Shown: positions 1 through 11,351 of the stretch, piece by piece
Position numbering within the stretch: the stretch's first letter is position 1
Layout of the letters: the number at the start of each line of letters is the position of its first letter
Virus record (IMG/VR): IMGVR_UViG_3300023115_000041
Span: 1-40,942 of that record
Length of the DNA stretch: 40,942 nt
Source: a virus
Direction: 5' to 3' (one strand)
The notes under the pieces: model-generated
What the model saw: the letters and a program-made list of their open reading frames with translations, nothing else
Databases searched by the model: none
What the model was told of the DNA's origin: nothing
Made by a program: the position numbers and the translations under genes

Positions 1-3000
1 TACCACTACTGTTAATAGTTTGATTTGCTGTTGCAAAACCTACATCACTATTTGCACTTGCTGCACTAATAGTTAAACTAAACGGTTGTGACGTATCATT
101 TGTAGTTTTTGTTACTATCAGATTGCCGCCTGTAGTTTGTCCAGCTGTAACATTCGGAATACTAGCATTATTAATTTTTTGTATAATTTCTGTTAAGTTA
201 TAAACTTTTCCGCTAGTACCAGTTTCTGTTGCAATTACTTCACTTGCAGCAAATGTACTAGAAGAATTGTTTACTGCAAAGTTTCTGATATTAGTAATAT
301 ATGGTGCAGAATCTAATGCGTTTTTAGTTGCTGTTGTGTCTGATGCTAATATTGTAAAAGGATCTGTATAAGAGTTATTAGTAATAGAATTTACTAGTTC
401 CATATCATTATTCGCTAATGCATCTAATTCACTATCAAACGATCCGCCATAGAACGATTGTAGCACTCCAAAATTTAATCCAGATGCATTTGAAAAATAA
501 GATGCTAAGAATGAATCCCATGAACTTAAACCACTTGTGTTAATAAATGCTTGTCTTAGTGTTTCAATTGCAGATATTCTAGCACTAACAAGTGTAGATA
601 TTTGACTAGTATTTGTTACAAACGTTGAATTAAATGCTTGTGTAAATCCTTGTTGTATTGTTACGTTAGTAACTGAACTCTCAGAGTCATCAAATGAAAT
701 TGTTACACCGTCGATAATTAATTCTTTGCCACTAGTCGGTCCACCAGTGATCGTTGGATTAACTACTGTTCCTGTTTTAGTTACATCTTGGAATACAATA
801 TTCGAAACTTCGTTATCAAACACAAGTGTTTGATTAACACTACTACTTTGACCTAGTATTAGTGTAGACCCATGCGGAACGCCAGATGTGTTTAAATTTT
901 CTGTTCCTGTTAGTTCAATAGTATTAAGTGTTGTACTTTCACTTGTTCGCTGAATCGTAACTACTGTTCCGTCAATTGAAATAGTTTGTCCGTCACTTGG
1001 AATAATAGGCAGTGAATTTCTGCCAATAACTTCAATTGGATCGTTTGGTCTTTGTAGTCCACTTGATCCGTCTGGGTCACGCATTCTCCAAACATAGCCT
1101 TCTTGTATAACTTTGTCGTTGAATTTATAAGCTACACGATTATTCCATGCATCAACTTCTTGCCAGTCTCCGCTAAAGTCATATGCAGTTTTGTTTTCTA
1201 CAGGAAATGCTGTAAAGTCTTCTTTGTTTATTACTCTATAGTCTGTTTCTGTTAATAATGGTAAGCCAGCAGTTACAAAATCATTTTCAAATTGATCCAT
1301 GTCTGCTAAAGACTGTGTATTGTATTTTTTTGCAGCTCTAGTTCTAAACACATTTTCTGTAGAACCAGTAACTAATAAATTACTAGTAGGATCTATGTTA
1401 ATGATATCTTCTGTAATAATATCGCTAACATCATCTGCATGAAATTGCACAACTTGCGGACTAGTTGATAAAATGTCTGTATTAAGTTCAAACTCTACAG
1501 TATCTCTACTTCTGATATCACCAAAGTCTGCTGTACGCAATGCCCACATTTCATATAAGTTTGCATCAGCTTGTCCGCCGAGCATACTTGTATTTCTCAT
1601 AAATGCATTAAGTCCAAATTTAGTACCTCTGTATTTTCTTGTACTTTTTGTAAAGTTGAATACAGTGTCGTTGTCTAAATTTAAATATTCGCTCCACTGC
1701 GGTTTATTATAACCAACGTTAAATCTAGCAGTATCAGTCATTTGTGTATTATTAACACCTGCACTAGATTCGTTAAAGTATTCTAGTGTACTATTTGCTG
1801 TAGTATCAAAGTTATCGATAATTGTATTATTGTTTACAAGATATCCAGGTGTATATAGTTTACCGTTCCAATCTTTTGTACGTGCACCTTTCCAAATAAC
1901 ACGCAAATGTCTTTGACCTATTTCTGGTTTATAGATAACATCGTCAAAATCTGTTTCATTGTCAACAACAAGTACATGTTCTAGTTCAACACGGTATAAA
2001 CGAAGTCCAAGTATATTTGTATCATCTGACTTTGTTTCAATTGTTGTAATAGGATCTTCCGAAGAGTTGATAGGTCTACTAACTACAATTTTGTTAGCAG
2101 GTACAGCACTACCTGTTTCATCTATTAGGTTATTAATTCCGTCATAACGATTTATAACAGTGTCGTAGTATCCTCTTGTTCCATCATTAATTTCAAACTT
2201 CTGTGTATCTGGAATACAAACATATGTTTTGCCAACCTCTGCTGTTTCACTCCAACGAGCAAACAAGTCTGCTGTTGTTTTCCAATTTGTAATCCAACCT
2301 TCAGATTTTAAGTATTCGCCATGTCCTAATAGGAAACTGTATGCATCTTGTAAAGAATTAAATGTAGTGCCATAATATATTCTACTAGGTGTATTCAAAA
2401 ACTTAGTATATCTAACAAGGGATGTATTTGCTAAATTTACATAAACTTGTCTACTGTTTTCTGCAGGTTTAAAGTAATTTGCATACAGTGTATTTCTATC
2501 AATGCCTGCAACTCTGAATCCAACTTCAAGTTTTGTAAATTGTAGTGCACCCATAAATGTTTCTTTGTTAGGCTGATTTAAGTAAAGTAGTGTTTGAATA
2601 TTTTCTTCAGGTATAGTTACTTTACCTTTATCTTGACTACTTTCTAGTACAACACTTTGTCTATTAGGATTAACAAACCCACCTGCTTTAATAATTGGCT
2701 GCATCGCTGCTCTTGTAAATCTATCAGCTAGTGTATTTGCATTAGTGTTATTATATTCTGCAAAGTCTACAATAGCATTGTTAAGTCCAGTTTTATAACG
2801 TTTAGCTCCTTGACGTAAAAATACTTCTGTAGTGATAGTTCCTTCGTCAAATACAAGACCCGGCTTACTTTGATAGTCTTTACCGGGATTGGTAACTGTA
2901 ATGCCAACTACACGATTGTTTTCTACAATTGCTCGTGCAGCGCCTTCTGAACCATAGTTTCCAAAAATATTAATTGATGGTACAGTTGTTACATCAGAAC

Positions 3001-6000
3001 TCGATTTTACAAGTATTCTTTCAATAATACTGTCGCTATAATTTATGTTTGAAATAATTTTATTTTTATAATTACCAAGTCCACGTAAGTCGCTATCAAT
3101 AACAATGTCGTCTGGAATATTAGCATTACTAATAATACTTCTATTAGTACTGTCATAATATGTATTTGTAACCCACAGTGGACGCAGTCTTAATAGTGCA
3201 AGTATTTGTAAAATTTTAAATTCGCTTGTTTTAACCCATTCAAATTCTACATTACCCATGTCGCCAAATGTAAAGTCAGCAGCACGTTCCACTGTACCAG
3301 GTGCTGTTACAATACCTGCTGTTACTGGGCCATTTAGTTCGCCACTTACTGTAACTAGTGTATTATTATCCCAATCATATCCTGTATAAGCATATGCTTT
3401 ATTATATTTTGGAGCATCATCTGGATTATTATAGTGTCCTGTTTTTAATGCATTAATTAGCGAGAAACGTCTTGCAGAATTTGTCCAATTATATTTTGAA
3501 TCCCACCAAGTTGGCTTTGTATTATGACCTAACATTTCCCAAGGATGTGTATGAGGACGTACTGTATTGAAATAGTATGTATAGATTCCTTTCCAGCCTC
3601 CGATGCCGTTACCAACACTGCTATAATTCCAAGTAAACTCATCTGCAGAATCAAATGAAGAATCAGTTAGTGTAGTTAAATTTTCAGTAACTGAATAATG
3701 TTTAAAGTCTGGTTCCAATGCTGCAATAAAGTTGTCCCAATTATAAGGAGTAGGTCTGTTTGCATTTGGCATTATTTCTTTATAATCAACTACAGTTGAA
3801 ATATTTTCGTTTAAGTTGTTATAAATTCTTAGTTCTAAATCCCATAATGCAGCATCATTGATACTGAAGTCAACACTAGATCTATTTGTTAAGTTTGATC
3901 CTGATCTTTCAACAATACTTCCGTCATGTCCTTCGATATAACTTGTGTCAACTGTAGGCTGATACATTTTAATAAGTCCTAGTTTAACTGCACTAGGAGG
4001 TACGTAACTTACAGTATTTTGAGGATACCAACGTATGTGTGTAGCAACTGTATTGTTAGTTTTATATGTAACAGATTTAGTTATAGTGATTTTATTATCA
4101 GACAGTGTATAATCAACGCCTTTAACTAAACTATGCCAACCGTCTGCATCTTCAACCCATGCTTGAATATGATTTTTAGCGTCATGATATGTGTTGATAA
4201 TTTGTGGTAAATCAAATACAAGTGTTTCGCCTGATATGCTAACATAGTCTACACTTTCATAATCTTTAAACATTGCCATATTACTATTAGCATATGGACT
4301 GTTAATACTTTTTCCTAAATTAATACTTGCAAGTGCACCGTCAACAATTTCATGTACAGGTGTTTCAATTGGAGTCTGCTTGTGTAATTGTTCTACTTTA
4401 CGTAAGAATTGTTTTTTAAATTTTTTATAACTACGGGCAGCATACTTTAAACTATTATAAACATTAGTGTCAATATCTGCACTCAATTGATTTAGTAGTG
4501 CTGTACTGTAAGGCTGTTTTCTAATTGTTCCATCGAAATCATGTGCGTGTGGCAAATCGACATAGTTGTTGTCACCAAAGTAGTCACCTGTAAAACCTGG
4601 CATACGTGTCATTCCACGACGCAAATGTTCTTGTAAATCTCCAAAGCTAACTTCTGTTGCCCAGTCATTCATTGCATTATATAAATGTGTATCTGCTGGT
4701 ACGAAATTGCCGTCAGCATTAACAGATAATTCTGCATCACTATGCCAGTATACATCTACTGTATCATTATTGTTTGCAGTTACAGTTAGTTTGGTATTTG
4801 CAATTGTATAATTTGTAGATGTTTTACCATTAACAAAAACTTCAACGTTTTTATGATCGGTATTATCATTGATCCAAATTAAACCAGTATTAGTTGTGTT
4901 GCCTACTTCACGATATCTAATAACCGATCCTGTAAATGCAGCATTGACTTGAATTTCAGTGTTATATGCATCTGTGTTTATTTTTGTAAAATTAGAAAGT
5001 ACGTTGCCGTCAAAGTCTGTAAACTCTAAATCATTTATGCTAAAGTTAGATTGTACATAGTATGTTCTATCTTTACTCATAAACAAGTCTGGATTAACAT
5101 CTGATACGTTGTGTAATCTTGTAACAGAATTTTCTGTGCTTGTAGTAGCAAATTTAAATCCGTTTTTGTCTTTGTGAACAACAAATTTATTATCTGTGTT
5201 TAGATCAGTTGTACCTAATTCTACAACAACATCTCCTGTTGCAATAAAACTAGCATGACGTTTTACAGGCTGACCATTTCTTAATAATTTCCAGCCATTA
5301 TAATATTTGTCAGCATCTAACATTTTATAGAAGTAATAACCTGTAATTTCTTCTATGTTTCCTGTGTCAAATGTTTGATGATAAGAATTATTTTCTTTAA
5401 TAACATTGTACTCGTAGCGTTTTGCTCCGAGCTCTAAGTCGAAACTTAATCCAGGTGTATTGCCATAGTCGACATAACGTGGGGCAAACCCTAAACTTTC
5501 ATCAACACGCCCAGAACCTTTTCCATAGTCAAAAATTCTATCGCCTTTGAATGTACTATTTGGATAAACTGTTGTATCTTGTAGTTCTACTAAATCTGTA
5601 TCATATAACTGGAACAATGCACCTTGACTTGTATGTTCTTTTTGTTGTCCGTACACCCATGTTGTGCCATCCCAATACCATTCGCTTCCACTATAAATGT
5701 ATCCGTTGTAGCTATCATAAAATACAGCATTATATCCGTTAACACACATTATTTTATGACCTACTTCATAATCTGTTAAGTCGTATATAAGTGTTAAAGC
5801 TAAATTACCTGTTGCATATCCGCTTACACGGAATATTTTATTATTGTAATTTACATCTGTACAGTTAGTGAATAATACTAGTTCGTTGTCTTCTATTACT
5901 CTAGAATATATTTGATTCCAATATTTACGATTTTCATACTGTGTTGGGTCGAATGCTTCGCCATGTGTTTGCTTACAATCCCAATAAGTTATTTCTCCGC

Positions 6001-7414
6001 CGATTGTTCTTTTAACTAAGTCACCTTTATTGTATCCTTTATGAACCCATTCATCGGAAACTAAATGCCTTGCAATATCAAAGTAAGTTTGTCCAATAAT
6101 ATCATTTGCAGGATCTAATTCATCAAACATATAATCAACAAATGTTAAATGTTTTGTGCCGTAATTATATTTTTTAATATTTGCTTTGTATTCGATAATA
6201 GGTCTTGTTGCACGGAATATTTCTTTTGTGTATAGTGCAGGATCTTCATCTAAGAAATCACAAATATTTTCGATTGTGTTTTGTTTAACCCAAAGATTAC
6301 TACGAGCCCATGCACTTTGATCTTGACTTGTGCGTTCTTCAACTGTATATTCACGTGCTTGCATTTTTAGTTCACGTAAATCAAAAGGTTTAAATTCAAA
6401 ACTTTCCTCAACCTGGTCAAACCTAGTAGGAGCTCTTCCGCTGTAAATTGTTTGGTTAAACCATACTCGTTTACCGTAATTATCTACATTTCCTACCGGA
6501 ACAAATTGCTGTGTAAAACTAATACCTTCTGGTTTACCTACACCGTCGACAATGTAAATTTCTTCTTTTTTATGTGTTCCGCTAACAGTCCAGAAGCAAT
6601 GTATTTCGATTTCATCTCCTAAGTTAGGCGCTGTAGTAAATTCATACTCAGTTGCACTAATTTTATTATAGTCAACTCCTTCTGTTTGTAAAACATTGTT
6701 TAAATAAACGTTACTTTCTGTTGGGTTACTAATAGGACTTGTAAATACTTGATTGTTTGCAACTGTCTGATGTATACGTTCAATATCGATACTTTCAAAT
6801 CGAATACGCATGCCGTTTTCAAGTGTAAGTGTTTTACCATTACTTAATGCTGGAGATGTATATTCAAATTTTCCAATAATATCATCGATTGTAATAGGAT
6901 TACTTGCATTTGGAATAAGATCAATAACAGGAATTGAATCCAGCACCCAAAAGTATTTGTGATAGTTTACAAACATATCATAATTAATTGGCAAGTCTAA
7001 TGTATAGCCTTCTTCATCAAAAACTCTGCTGTTTTGATTTAAGTGCACTCCACTAAAATTCATATTATGAAGTAGGTCATCATATGTAATAGCGTTGGTT
7101 ACAGATCCGTTTGTGTCTTTGTTTACAAGACCCGGAACAAACTGATAAGGATCACTAGTTCTTCCATCTTCAACATATGAGTCATCAATATTTCTTGTGT
7201 GTGTTTTTGCACCTACATAGTGATTAATAGCTTGTAAACTACCGCTACTCATCAATTGTTCTAGTGTACTATCTAAGAAACGTTTGTTTACTTGTGTTCT
7301 GAAAATCTCAGGCAACAATCCTGTAACGTTACGAGTCCCTACATATTCTGTACTTTCGCCAGGTCTAGTAATTAGTGGGGCATCAATTGGATTTGCTCTG
7401 TAATTCTTGCTCAT
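1..7414 (-). CDS. Giant virion structural protein, probable baseplate/tail component (3' end outside window)
   Basis: An uninterrupted leftward frame starts at the ATG 7414-7412 and is still open at position 1, giving at least 2,471 codons. The start overlaps the gp6 stop as ATGA, so the two are probably translationally coupled. The N-terminus reads MSKNYRANPIDAPLITRPGE. The protein is rich in Asn, Thr, Tyr and Asp and has no signal peptide or obvious membrane segment. It looks like a long chain of beta-structured modules; near residue 1,500 there is a stretch of the GxxGxGAxAxVxN...VTNPGxxY kind that also occurs in gp6. Very large proteins directly downstream of gp6 are typical of marine T4-like phages, where T4 itself has gp7 (about 1,030 residues). 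A gp7-like wedge role is inferred from position, not from sequence identity. It may continue into the partial gene at the right edge (see findings). Confidence 0.8.
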   Translation of the reverse strand, partial: MSKNYRANPIDAPLITRPGESTEYVGTRNVTGLLPEIFRTQVNKRFLDSTLEQLMSSGSLQAINHYVGAKTHTRNIDDSYVEDGRTSDPYQFVPGLVNKDTNGSVTNAITYDDLLHNMNFSGVHLNQNSRVFDEEGYTLDLPINYDMFVNYHKYFWVLDSIPVIDLIPNASNPITIDDIIGKFEYTSPALSNGKTLTLENGMRIRFESIDIERIHQTVANNQVFTSPISNPTESNVYLNNVLQTEGVDYNKISATEYEFTTAPNLGDEIEIHCFWTVSGTHKKEEIYIVDGVGKPEGISFTQQFVPVGNVDNYGKRVWFNQTIYSGRAPTRFDQVEESFEFKPFDLRELKMQAREYTVEERTSQDQSAWARSNLWVKQNTIENICDFLDEDPALYTKEIFRATRPIIEYKANIKKYNYGTKHLTFVDYMFDELDPANDIIGQTYFDIARHLVSDEWVHKGYNKGDLVKRTIGGEITYWDCKQTHGEAFDPTQYENRKYWNQIYSRVIEDNELVLFTNCTDVNYNNKIFRVSGYATGNLALTLIYDLTDYEVGHKIMCVNGYNAVFYDSYNGYIYSGSEWYWDGTTWVYGQQKEHTSQGALFQLYDTDLVELQDTTVYPNSTFKGDRIFDYGKGSGRVDESLGFAPRYVDYGNTPGLSFDLELGAKRYEYNVIKENNSYHQTFDTGNIEEITGYYFYKMLDADKYYNGWKLLRNGQPVKRHASFIATGDVVVELGTTDLNTDNKFVVHKDKNGFKFATTSTENSVTRLHNVSDVNPDLFMSKDRTYYVQSNFSINDLEFTDFDGNVLSNFTKINTDAYNTEIQVNAAFTGSVIRYREVGNTTNTGLIWINDNTDHKNVEVFVNGKTSTNYTIANTKLTVTANNNDTVDVYWHSDAELSVNADGNFVPADTHLYNAMNDWATEVSFGDLQEHLRRGMTRMPGFTGDYFGDNNYVDLPHAHDFDGTIRKQPYSTALLNQLSADIDTNVYNSLKYAARSYKKFKKQFLRKVEQLHKQTPIETPVHEIVDGALASINLGKSINSPYANSNMAMFKDYESVDYVSISGETLVFDLPQIINTYHDAKNHIQAWVEDADGWHSLVKGVDYTLSDNKITITKSVTYKTNNTVATHIRWYPQNTVSYVPPSAVKLGLIKMYQPTVDTSYIEGHDGSIVERSGSNLTNRSSVDFSINDAALWDLELRIYNNLNENISTVVDYKEIMPNANRPTPYNWDNFIAALEPDFKHYSVTENLTTLTDSSFDSADEFTWNYSSVGNGIGGWKGIYTYYFNTVRPHTHPWEMLGHNTKPTWWDSKYNWTNSARRFSLINALKTGHYNNPDDAPKYNKAYAYTGYDWDNNTLVTVSGELNGPVTAGIVTAPGTVERAADFTFGDMGNVEFEWVKTSEFKILQILALLRLRPLWVTNTYYDSTNRSIISNANIPDDIVIDSDLRGLGNYKNKIISNINYSDSIIERILVKSSSDVTTVPSINIFGNYGSEGAARAIVENNRVVGITVTNPGKDYQSKPGLVFDEGTITTEVFLRQGAKRYKTGLNNAIVDFAEYNNTNANTLADRFTRAAMQPIIKAGGFVNPNRQSVVLESSQDKGKVTIPEENIQTLLYLNQPNKETFMGALQFTKLEVGFRVAGIDRNTLYANYFKPAENSRQVYVNLANTSLVRYTKFLNTPSRIYYGTTFNSLQDAYSFLLGHGEYLKSEGWITNWKTTADLFARWSETAEVGKTYVCIPDTQKFEINDGTRGYYDTVINRYDGINNLIDETGSAVPANKIVVSRPINSSEDPITTIETKSDDTNILGLRLYRVELEHVLVVDNETDFDDVIYKPEIGQRHLRVIWKGARTKDWNGKLYTPGYLVNNNTIIDNFDTTANSTLEYFNESSAGVNNTQMTDTARFNVGYNKPQWSEYLNLDNDTVFNFTKSTRKYRGTKFGLNAFMRNTSMLGGQADANLYEMWALRTADFGDIRSRDTVEFELNTDILSTSPQVVQFHADDVSDIITEDIINIDPTSNLLVTGSTENVFRTRAAKKYNTQSLADMDQFENDFVTAGLPLLTETDYRVINKEDFTAFPVENKTAYDFSGDWQEVDAWNNRVAYKFNDKVIQEGYVWRMRDPDGSSGLQRPNDPIEVIGRNSLPIIPSDGQTISIDGTVVTIQRTSESTTLNTIELTGTENLNTSGVPHGSTLILGQSSSVNQTLVFDNEVSNIVFQDVTKTGTVVNPTITGGPTSGKELIIDGVTISFDDSESSVTNVTIQQGFTQAFNSTFVTNTSQISTLVSARISAIETLRQAFINTSGLSSWDSFLASYFSNASGLNFGVLQSFYGGSFDSELDALANNDMELVNSITNNSYTDPFTILASDTTATKNALDSAPYITNIRNFAVNNSSSTFAASEVIATETGTSGKVYNLTEIIQKINNASIPNVTAGQTTGGNLIVTKTTNDTSQPFSLTISAASANSDVGFATANQTINSSG

Positions 7415-10400
7415 ACGATGCTTACTCCGGAGTTAGCTGCAATACTTGTTGGATTTGCAACAAATGCATTTGTTATTGTAATATTAGAAGTATTTAAGAT
7501 TGGAACAAATAGCTCGTCGCTGTCGCATCTAATTTCAAATAAGTTAGCTTCAAAGTCACTAACTGGAGCAATTGTTACTTGACTTACTTGTCCGATCATG
7601 TTATTATGAATATATGCTGCTAGCTCAGTGAAATAGAAAGTTTCACCAAAATCCCAGTTATTAATATTGAAATAATCTTCTATTAAACGTACTACTTGTT
7701 GTTTAATTTCAGTATCACTAAGTGTAGAATTACTTGTTTTTGTTACATTAAAACCTGCTTGCAATTCTTCACTTGCTAAGTCTCCAAACAATACCTTATA
7801 CTTGACAGGTCTGTAAATAACCTGATCACTAATTGTTTTTTTGCTATCTAATCTTGCAAACAAATCGTTTAGTTCGTGTACAGTTGGCGGATTAGGTTTT
7901 GTAAATTCTCTGCCATCATTTTTAGCCCAAATTCTAAAATCATTATCATAGCTTTCTAGTAGTACAAATGTGTCAATAATATTTGTAATACTTGGATCAA
8001 TGACCTGTCCTAAGTCTGCAATTCTATTATACTTTGTGTGCAATTTCGCTCTGCCAGGTACAATTTCTGTGCCGTTTGGATCCCATACTTTATACTGAAA
8101 TCCGTCAACATATCTAATACCTAGTTTAGTAGTTTGCGATGTAGCAATATCGTGATATGCTGCAGGGTTATCCGGGAATCCGTCGTTGTCTGGATCTGCT
8201 AGTGCTACTCTAATTTTGTGTGGATCTGTATAACCATCATTATACGTAAAATATCCTGTAGCATTAAACTTATAATCTTTATTGAGTGGTGTATGATCTG
8301 TGCCGCTAGATGTATTAATACTCAATACTGTAACACTGTCTCGACTTGGTTTTAGTGTTTCGCTACTAAATGTTTCTGCAAAGTTTAAATTACCAAATTT
8401 AACTTTTTGATCACTGCCATATATAAGTCTTGTTTTTCTTGTTAATATTTCCCACTTGTCAGTCTGATAGTTAATACGTATAATCCAACTATTGTCGATA
8501 CCTGTGTTACTTGCATCACCTTCGTTGAATCTGCTCCAACTTGCTACACTGTTATTTGTAATTCCACTTGCAGGTAAATCTGCACTATCGACTACTAACC
8601 ATTGTTGTCCAGCAGCATCATATCTTAGTGCAAAACTATTATTATTTTCTAGTTTTGTTAATACTTCAGTTTTAATATTATCTGTAAGTTGTGATTCCCA
8701 ACTTGGAACAATACGTCTGATACGTGCACCACTTGGTACAATTTTGTTTAATACAACTGCGCCACGACCACGCTCGTCAATACCAGTTGGAATACCAGTA
8801 GCGTCATCTATGCCAAGTCCTGTAATGTTTAAACTAACTACTCTTGTCCATACACTGTCAGCGTTCGCTACTTCTACTACTGCAACTGCTCCGCTGCCTC
8901 CAGTTGATTGTGCTTCAAATTCAATGCTGGTAGCTTCGTTATAGTTAATACCACTATTTTCAATGGTAACACTATGAACTGCACCATTGGCAACATCTGC
9001 AGTTAACACTGCGTCCGTGCCAACACCTTTAATTTTAACTATAGGAGCGTCTATATAACCGCTACCGCCATTTAAAATGTTAATACTTTTGATGTATCCG
9101 TCTTTAAATGGAAATGTTACAAATTCAACTAATCCGTTAATTTCTGCTTTACGAAGCGGGTGTTGTGCCATTTCGCCTAAACGCTGTGGAACACCGTTTA
9201 GTGTAATATTGCCTGTACAAGTTTTATGACTTTTAGTAACTTGATTCCAACGATAAACATTTGTTTCTGTATTATCTGCAGTTACGTAAGTAATATAAGA
9301 AGTAGTGTCTGTATATTCTTTAGTAAAGTTATAGTTACCCAATGGACCATAATAATGTCTTGTATAGTAAAAGTTTTTAACTTCTGCATTATCTAGTAAA
9401 GGTCTTAAATGCTGTTGATATAATGCTTCACTGTTTAAATTTGTTGGCAAGTTAACAACTTTACGACTAGTAACATCATCTGTATACAAATAACCATCGT
9501 CAAAATATTGAGTTGCATCACTGTATGTTGCAGTTGGATCATTAAAATCTCTAAAGCGGCTGTGTCCGCTATGAATACGATTTACACTTTTAATTTTTCT
9601 AATGTTGTTGCTAACAGTGAGTGGATAAATGCTGTAATCTTCTGCTGTGACCATACGATCCTGTGTAGCAAAAAATCTACTTGCATTTGCTTTGATACTG
9701 TCGATACTTTCTCTTGCACTTGCATTGTTTATAGTTTCTTTTAAACTACAGTCTAGTGTAGCTCTATACGTTGTACCATCATGTCCTACATAATCAAATA
9801 CAATAGTAGTGTTACCAATGTCACTAGGTAATAATCTATAAGTTAAGTTAAGACCTGTTCTGTACCAAACACGAATTGTTCCACGTGGAATATTACCAAA
9901 GTTACCGTCGGCAAAAACAATACTTACTTGATCATTTTCTCTACTAGATACTGTATAAATGTCACGTTGATTATTTTGTAAACTATTATAAACTGCACTT
10001 AGTCCATACAGTCTGTCAATTTGTGTCCACGTTTTGAGAACTTGTCCTGCTTCGTCGATTGTTTGTACCCAAATGTTACCGTTAGCAATGTTTTCTGAAT
10101 TAACATCTATTACCATGTTTGGTAAACCGTTTTCAATATTAAAATCTTTAAACTCTAGTGTACCTTGTTTCAATCCCATAAAGAATCCAGTGTTTGCACT
10201 GTCTGTACTACTGTTGTCGTTACGATACAACAAATCTATAACACCATAAGGATTAGGTGCTTTTTCTTCTAACTTTCCTAGTGTTTGATTATAGTAAACA
10301 CTGTGTGCACCAAATGCTGCTCTACCGCCGTTTACTTTCCCTGTAAAATTAAAAACAATTTCGTTATTCAAACTGTTAGTTCTATAAATTTCATTACGTA

Positions 10401-10947
10401 TATTATTACTATCTGTAAATTTAGCAAACGGCTGTCCAAACTGACTGTTGTTTTGTAATACTGAATTCATAACAGTTAAGAAATTTTGATAAGTATCTGG
10501 ATTGTTTGTACCGCTAAATTGTACAAACTTGTTTGCAAGGCTGTTGCCATTTACATCGTAAACTTCTTCTGTTGTTTTAATACTGTTTACTTTTAAATAT
10601 CCGCTGGCAACGACATTTCTAGTAGGTGTATATCCTAAAAATTCTGCAATACGTAAGGCGCTTTCTCTACGCTCAGCAGTACTTAAAAAAGTCTCACGAG
10701 CATTTAAGTCGTTTCTAAATGCTAAGTTATGTCCAAGGAATGCCATAAGTTCCATTAAACTTACAAATTCACTTGAACTAATCCAGTCGTTAAAGTTTTC
10801 TGGATAATTATTGTTTATGTATTCTACCATTGTATTACGAATGGTATCAAAATCATATGCTTGGAAATTTGCTTGTGCAAAACTTTCGTATATTACACTA
10901 AAGTCTTCTGCAGCAAATAAACTGCTTTGTCTTGCGCCTTGTGCCAT
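7411..10947 (-). CDS. gp6: Baseplate wedge protein gp6
   Basis: This is the gp6 family of the T4 baseplate wedge, the protein that forms the inner ring linking wedges around the hub. The N-terminal 110 residues are diagnostic: FNDWISSSEFVSLMELMAFL, then LAFRNDLNARETFL and an arginine-rich RRESALRIAEFLGYTP segment. The C-terminus (about residues 1,080-1,178) again looks gp6-like, with TKTSNSTLSDTEIKQQVVR and FYFTELAAYIHNNMIGQV. At 1,178 residues it is far longer than T4 gp6 (660). Part of the excess is a beta-rich insertion around residues 620-700 containing GGSGYIDAPIVKIKGVG. Its ATG overlaps the gp25 stop by one base (TAATG), and its stop overlaps the next start (ATGA). gp25 then gp6 is the usual T4-like order. 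Confidence 0.93.
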   Translation of the reverse strand: MAQGARQSSLFAAEDFSVIYESFAQANFQAYDFDTIRNTMVEYINNNYPENFNDWISSSEFVSLMELMAFLGHNLAFRNDLNARETFLSTAERRESALRIAEFLGYTPTRNVVASGYLKVNSIKTTEEVYDVNGNSLANKFVQFSGTNNPDTYQNFLTVMNSVLQNNSQFGQPFAKFTDSNNIRNEIYRTNSLNNEIVFNFTGKVNGGRAAFGAHSVYYNQTLGKLEEKAPNPYGVIDLLYRNDNSSTDSANTGFFMGLKQGTLEFKDFNIENGLPNMVIDVNSENIANGNIWVQTIDEAGQVLKTWTQIDRLYGLSAVYNSLQNNQRDIYTVSSRENDQVSIVFADGNFGNIPRGTIRVWYRTGLNLTYRLLPSDIGNTTIVFDYVGHDGTTYRATLDCSLKETINNASARESIDSIKANASRFFATQDRMVTAEDYSIYPLTVSNNIRKIKSVNRIHSGHSRFRDFNDPTATYSDATQYFDDGYLYTDDVTSRKVVNLPTNLNSEALYQQHLRPLLDNAEVKNFYYTRHYYGPLGNYNFTKEYTDTTSYITYVTADNTETNVYRWNQVTKSHKTCTGNITLNGVPQRLGEMAQHPLRKAEINGLVEFVTFPFKDGYIKSINILNGGSGYIDAPIVKIKGVGTDAVLTADVANGAVHSVTIENSGINYNEATSIEFEAQSTGGSGAVAVVEVANADSVWTRVVSLNITGLGIDDATGIPTGIDERGRGAVVLNKIVPSGARIRRIVPSWESQLTDNIKTEVLTKLENNNSFALRYDAAGQQWLVVDSADLPASGITNNSVASWSRFNEGDASNTGIDNSWIIRINYQTDKWEILTRKTRLIYGSDQKVKFGNLNFAETFSSETLKPSRDSVTVLSINTSSGTDHTPLNKDYKFNATGYFTYNDGYTDPHKIRVALADPDNDGFPDNPAAYHDIATSQTTKLGIRYVDGFQYKVWDPNGTEIVPGRAKLHTKYNRIADLGQVIDPSITNIIDTFVLLESYDNDFRIWAKNDGREFTKPNPPTVHELNDLFARLDSKKTISDQVIYRPVKYKVLFGDLASEELQAGFNVTKTSNSTLSDTEIKQQVVRLIEDYFNINNWDFGETFYFTELAAYIHNNMIGQVSQVTIAPVSDFEANLFEIRCDSDELFVPILNTSNITITNAFVANPTSIAANSGVSIV

Positions 10948-11312
10948 TATGCTATCTCACCTACAAAATTTAGATATAGTTCTTCTGCTGTACCTGTATC
11001 AACGTATTCTATTTTTGCATGAACATTAATAGTGTGATCATCTGGTTTTTGTAAAAAGGTACTAATTAAATTCCAACGTGGATCATTATTAATAATTCTT
11101 TCCACATCTTCTTTGATTACACTTTCTGTGTAAGAATCCATTGGTTCAAATAACATTTCCCAAATTATACATCCAAATCCTGGATTCATCACTCTTTCAC
11201 CACGACGAGTGTAAAAGTGGTTTGTTAAGTCACGTTTTGCTAAATCCTTATCTGTAAGGATTCTACTTTCTGCTAATTGTCCAATTGAACTATATCCGAT
11301 ATATGTTGCCAT
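10947..11312 (-). CDS. gp25: Baseplate wedge protein gp25
   Basis: This is a 121-residue gp25-like protein (T4 gp25 is 132 residues). gp25 is a small wedge subunit that helps attach the tail sheath to the baseplate and is conserved across contractile injection systems. Typical features are the N-terminal segment with AKRDLTNHFYTRRGERVMNP, followed by GFGCIIWEMLFEP and then EDVERIINNDPRWN. It lies directly upstream of gp6 with a one-base overlap. The 39-base gap before it (11313-11351) contains GATAAATA on the minus strand at 11325-11318, which resembles the gp55 late-promoter motif. That motif is only 5 bases from the ATG, so a transcript from it would be nearly leaderless, and it may be chance. 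Confidence 0.92.
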   Translation of the reverse strand: MATYIGYSSIGQLAESRILTDKDLAKRDLTNHFYTRRGERVMNPGFGCIIWEMLFEPMDSYTESVIKEDVERIINNDPRWNLISTFLQKPDDHTINVHAKIEYVDTGTAEELYLNFVGEIA

Positions 11313-11351
11313 AATAATATTTATCCATAAATTATGTGCTAATATAATTTA

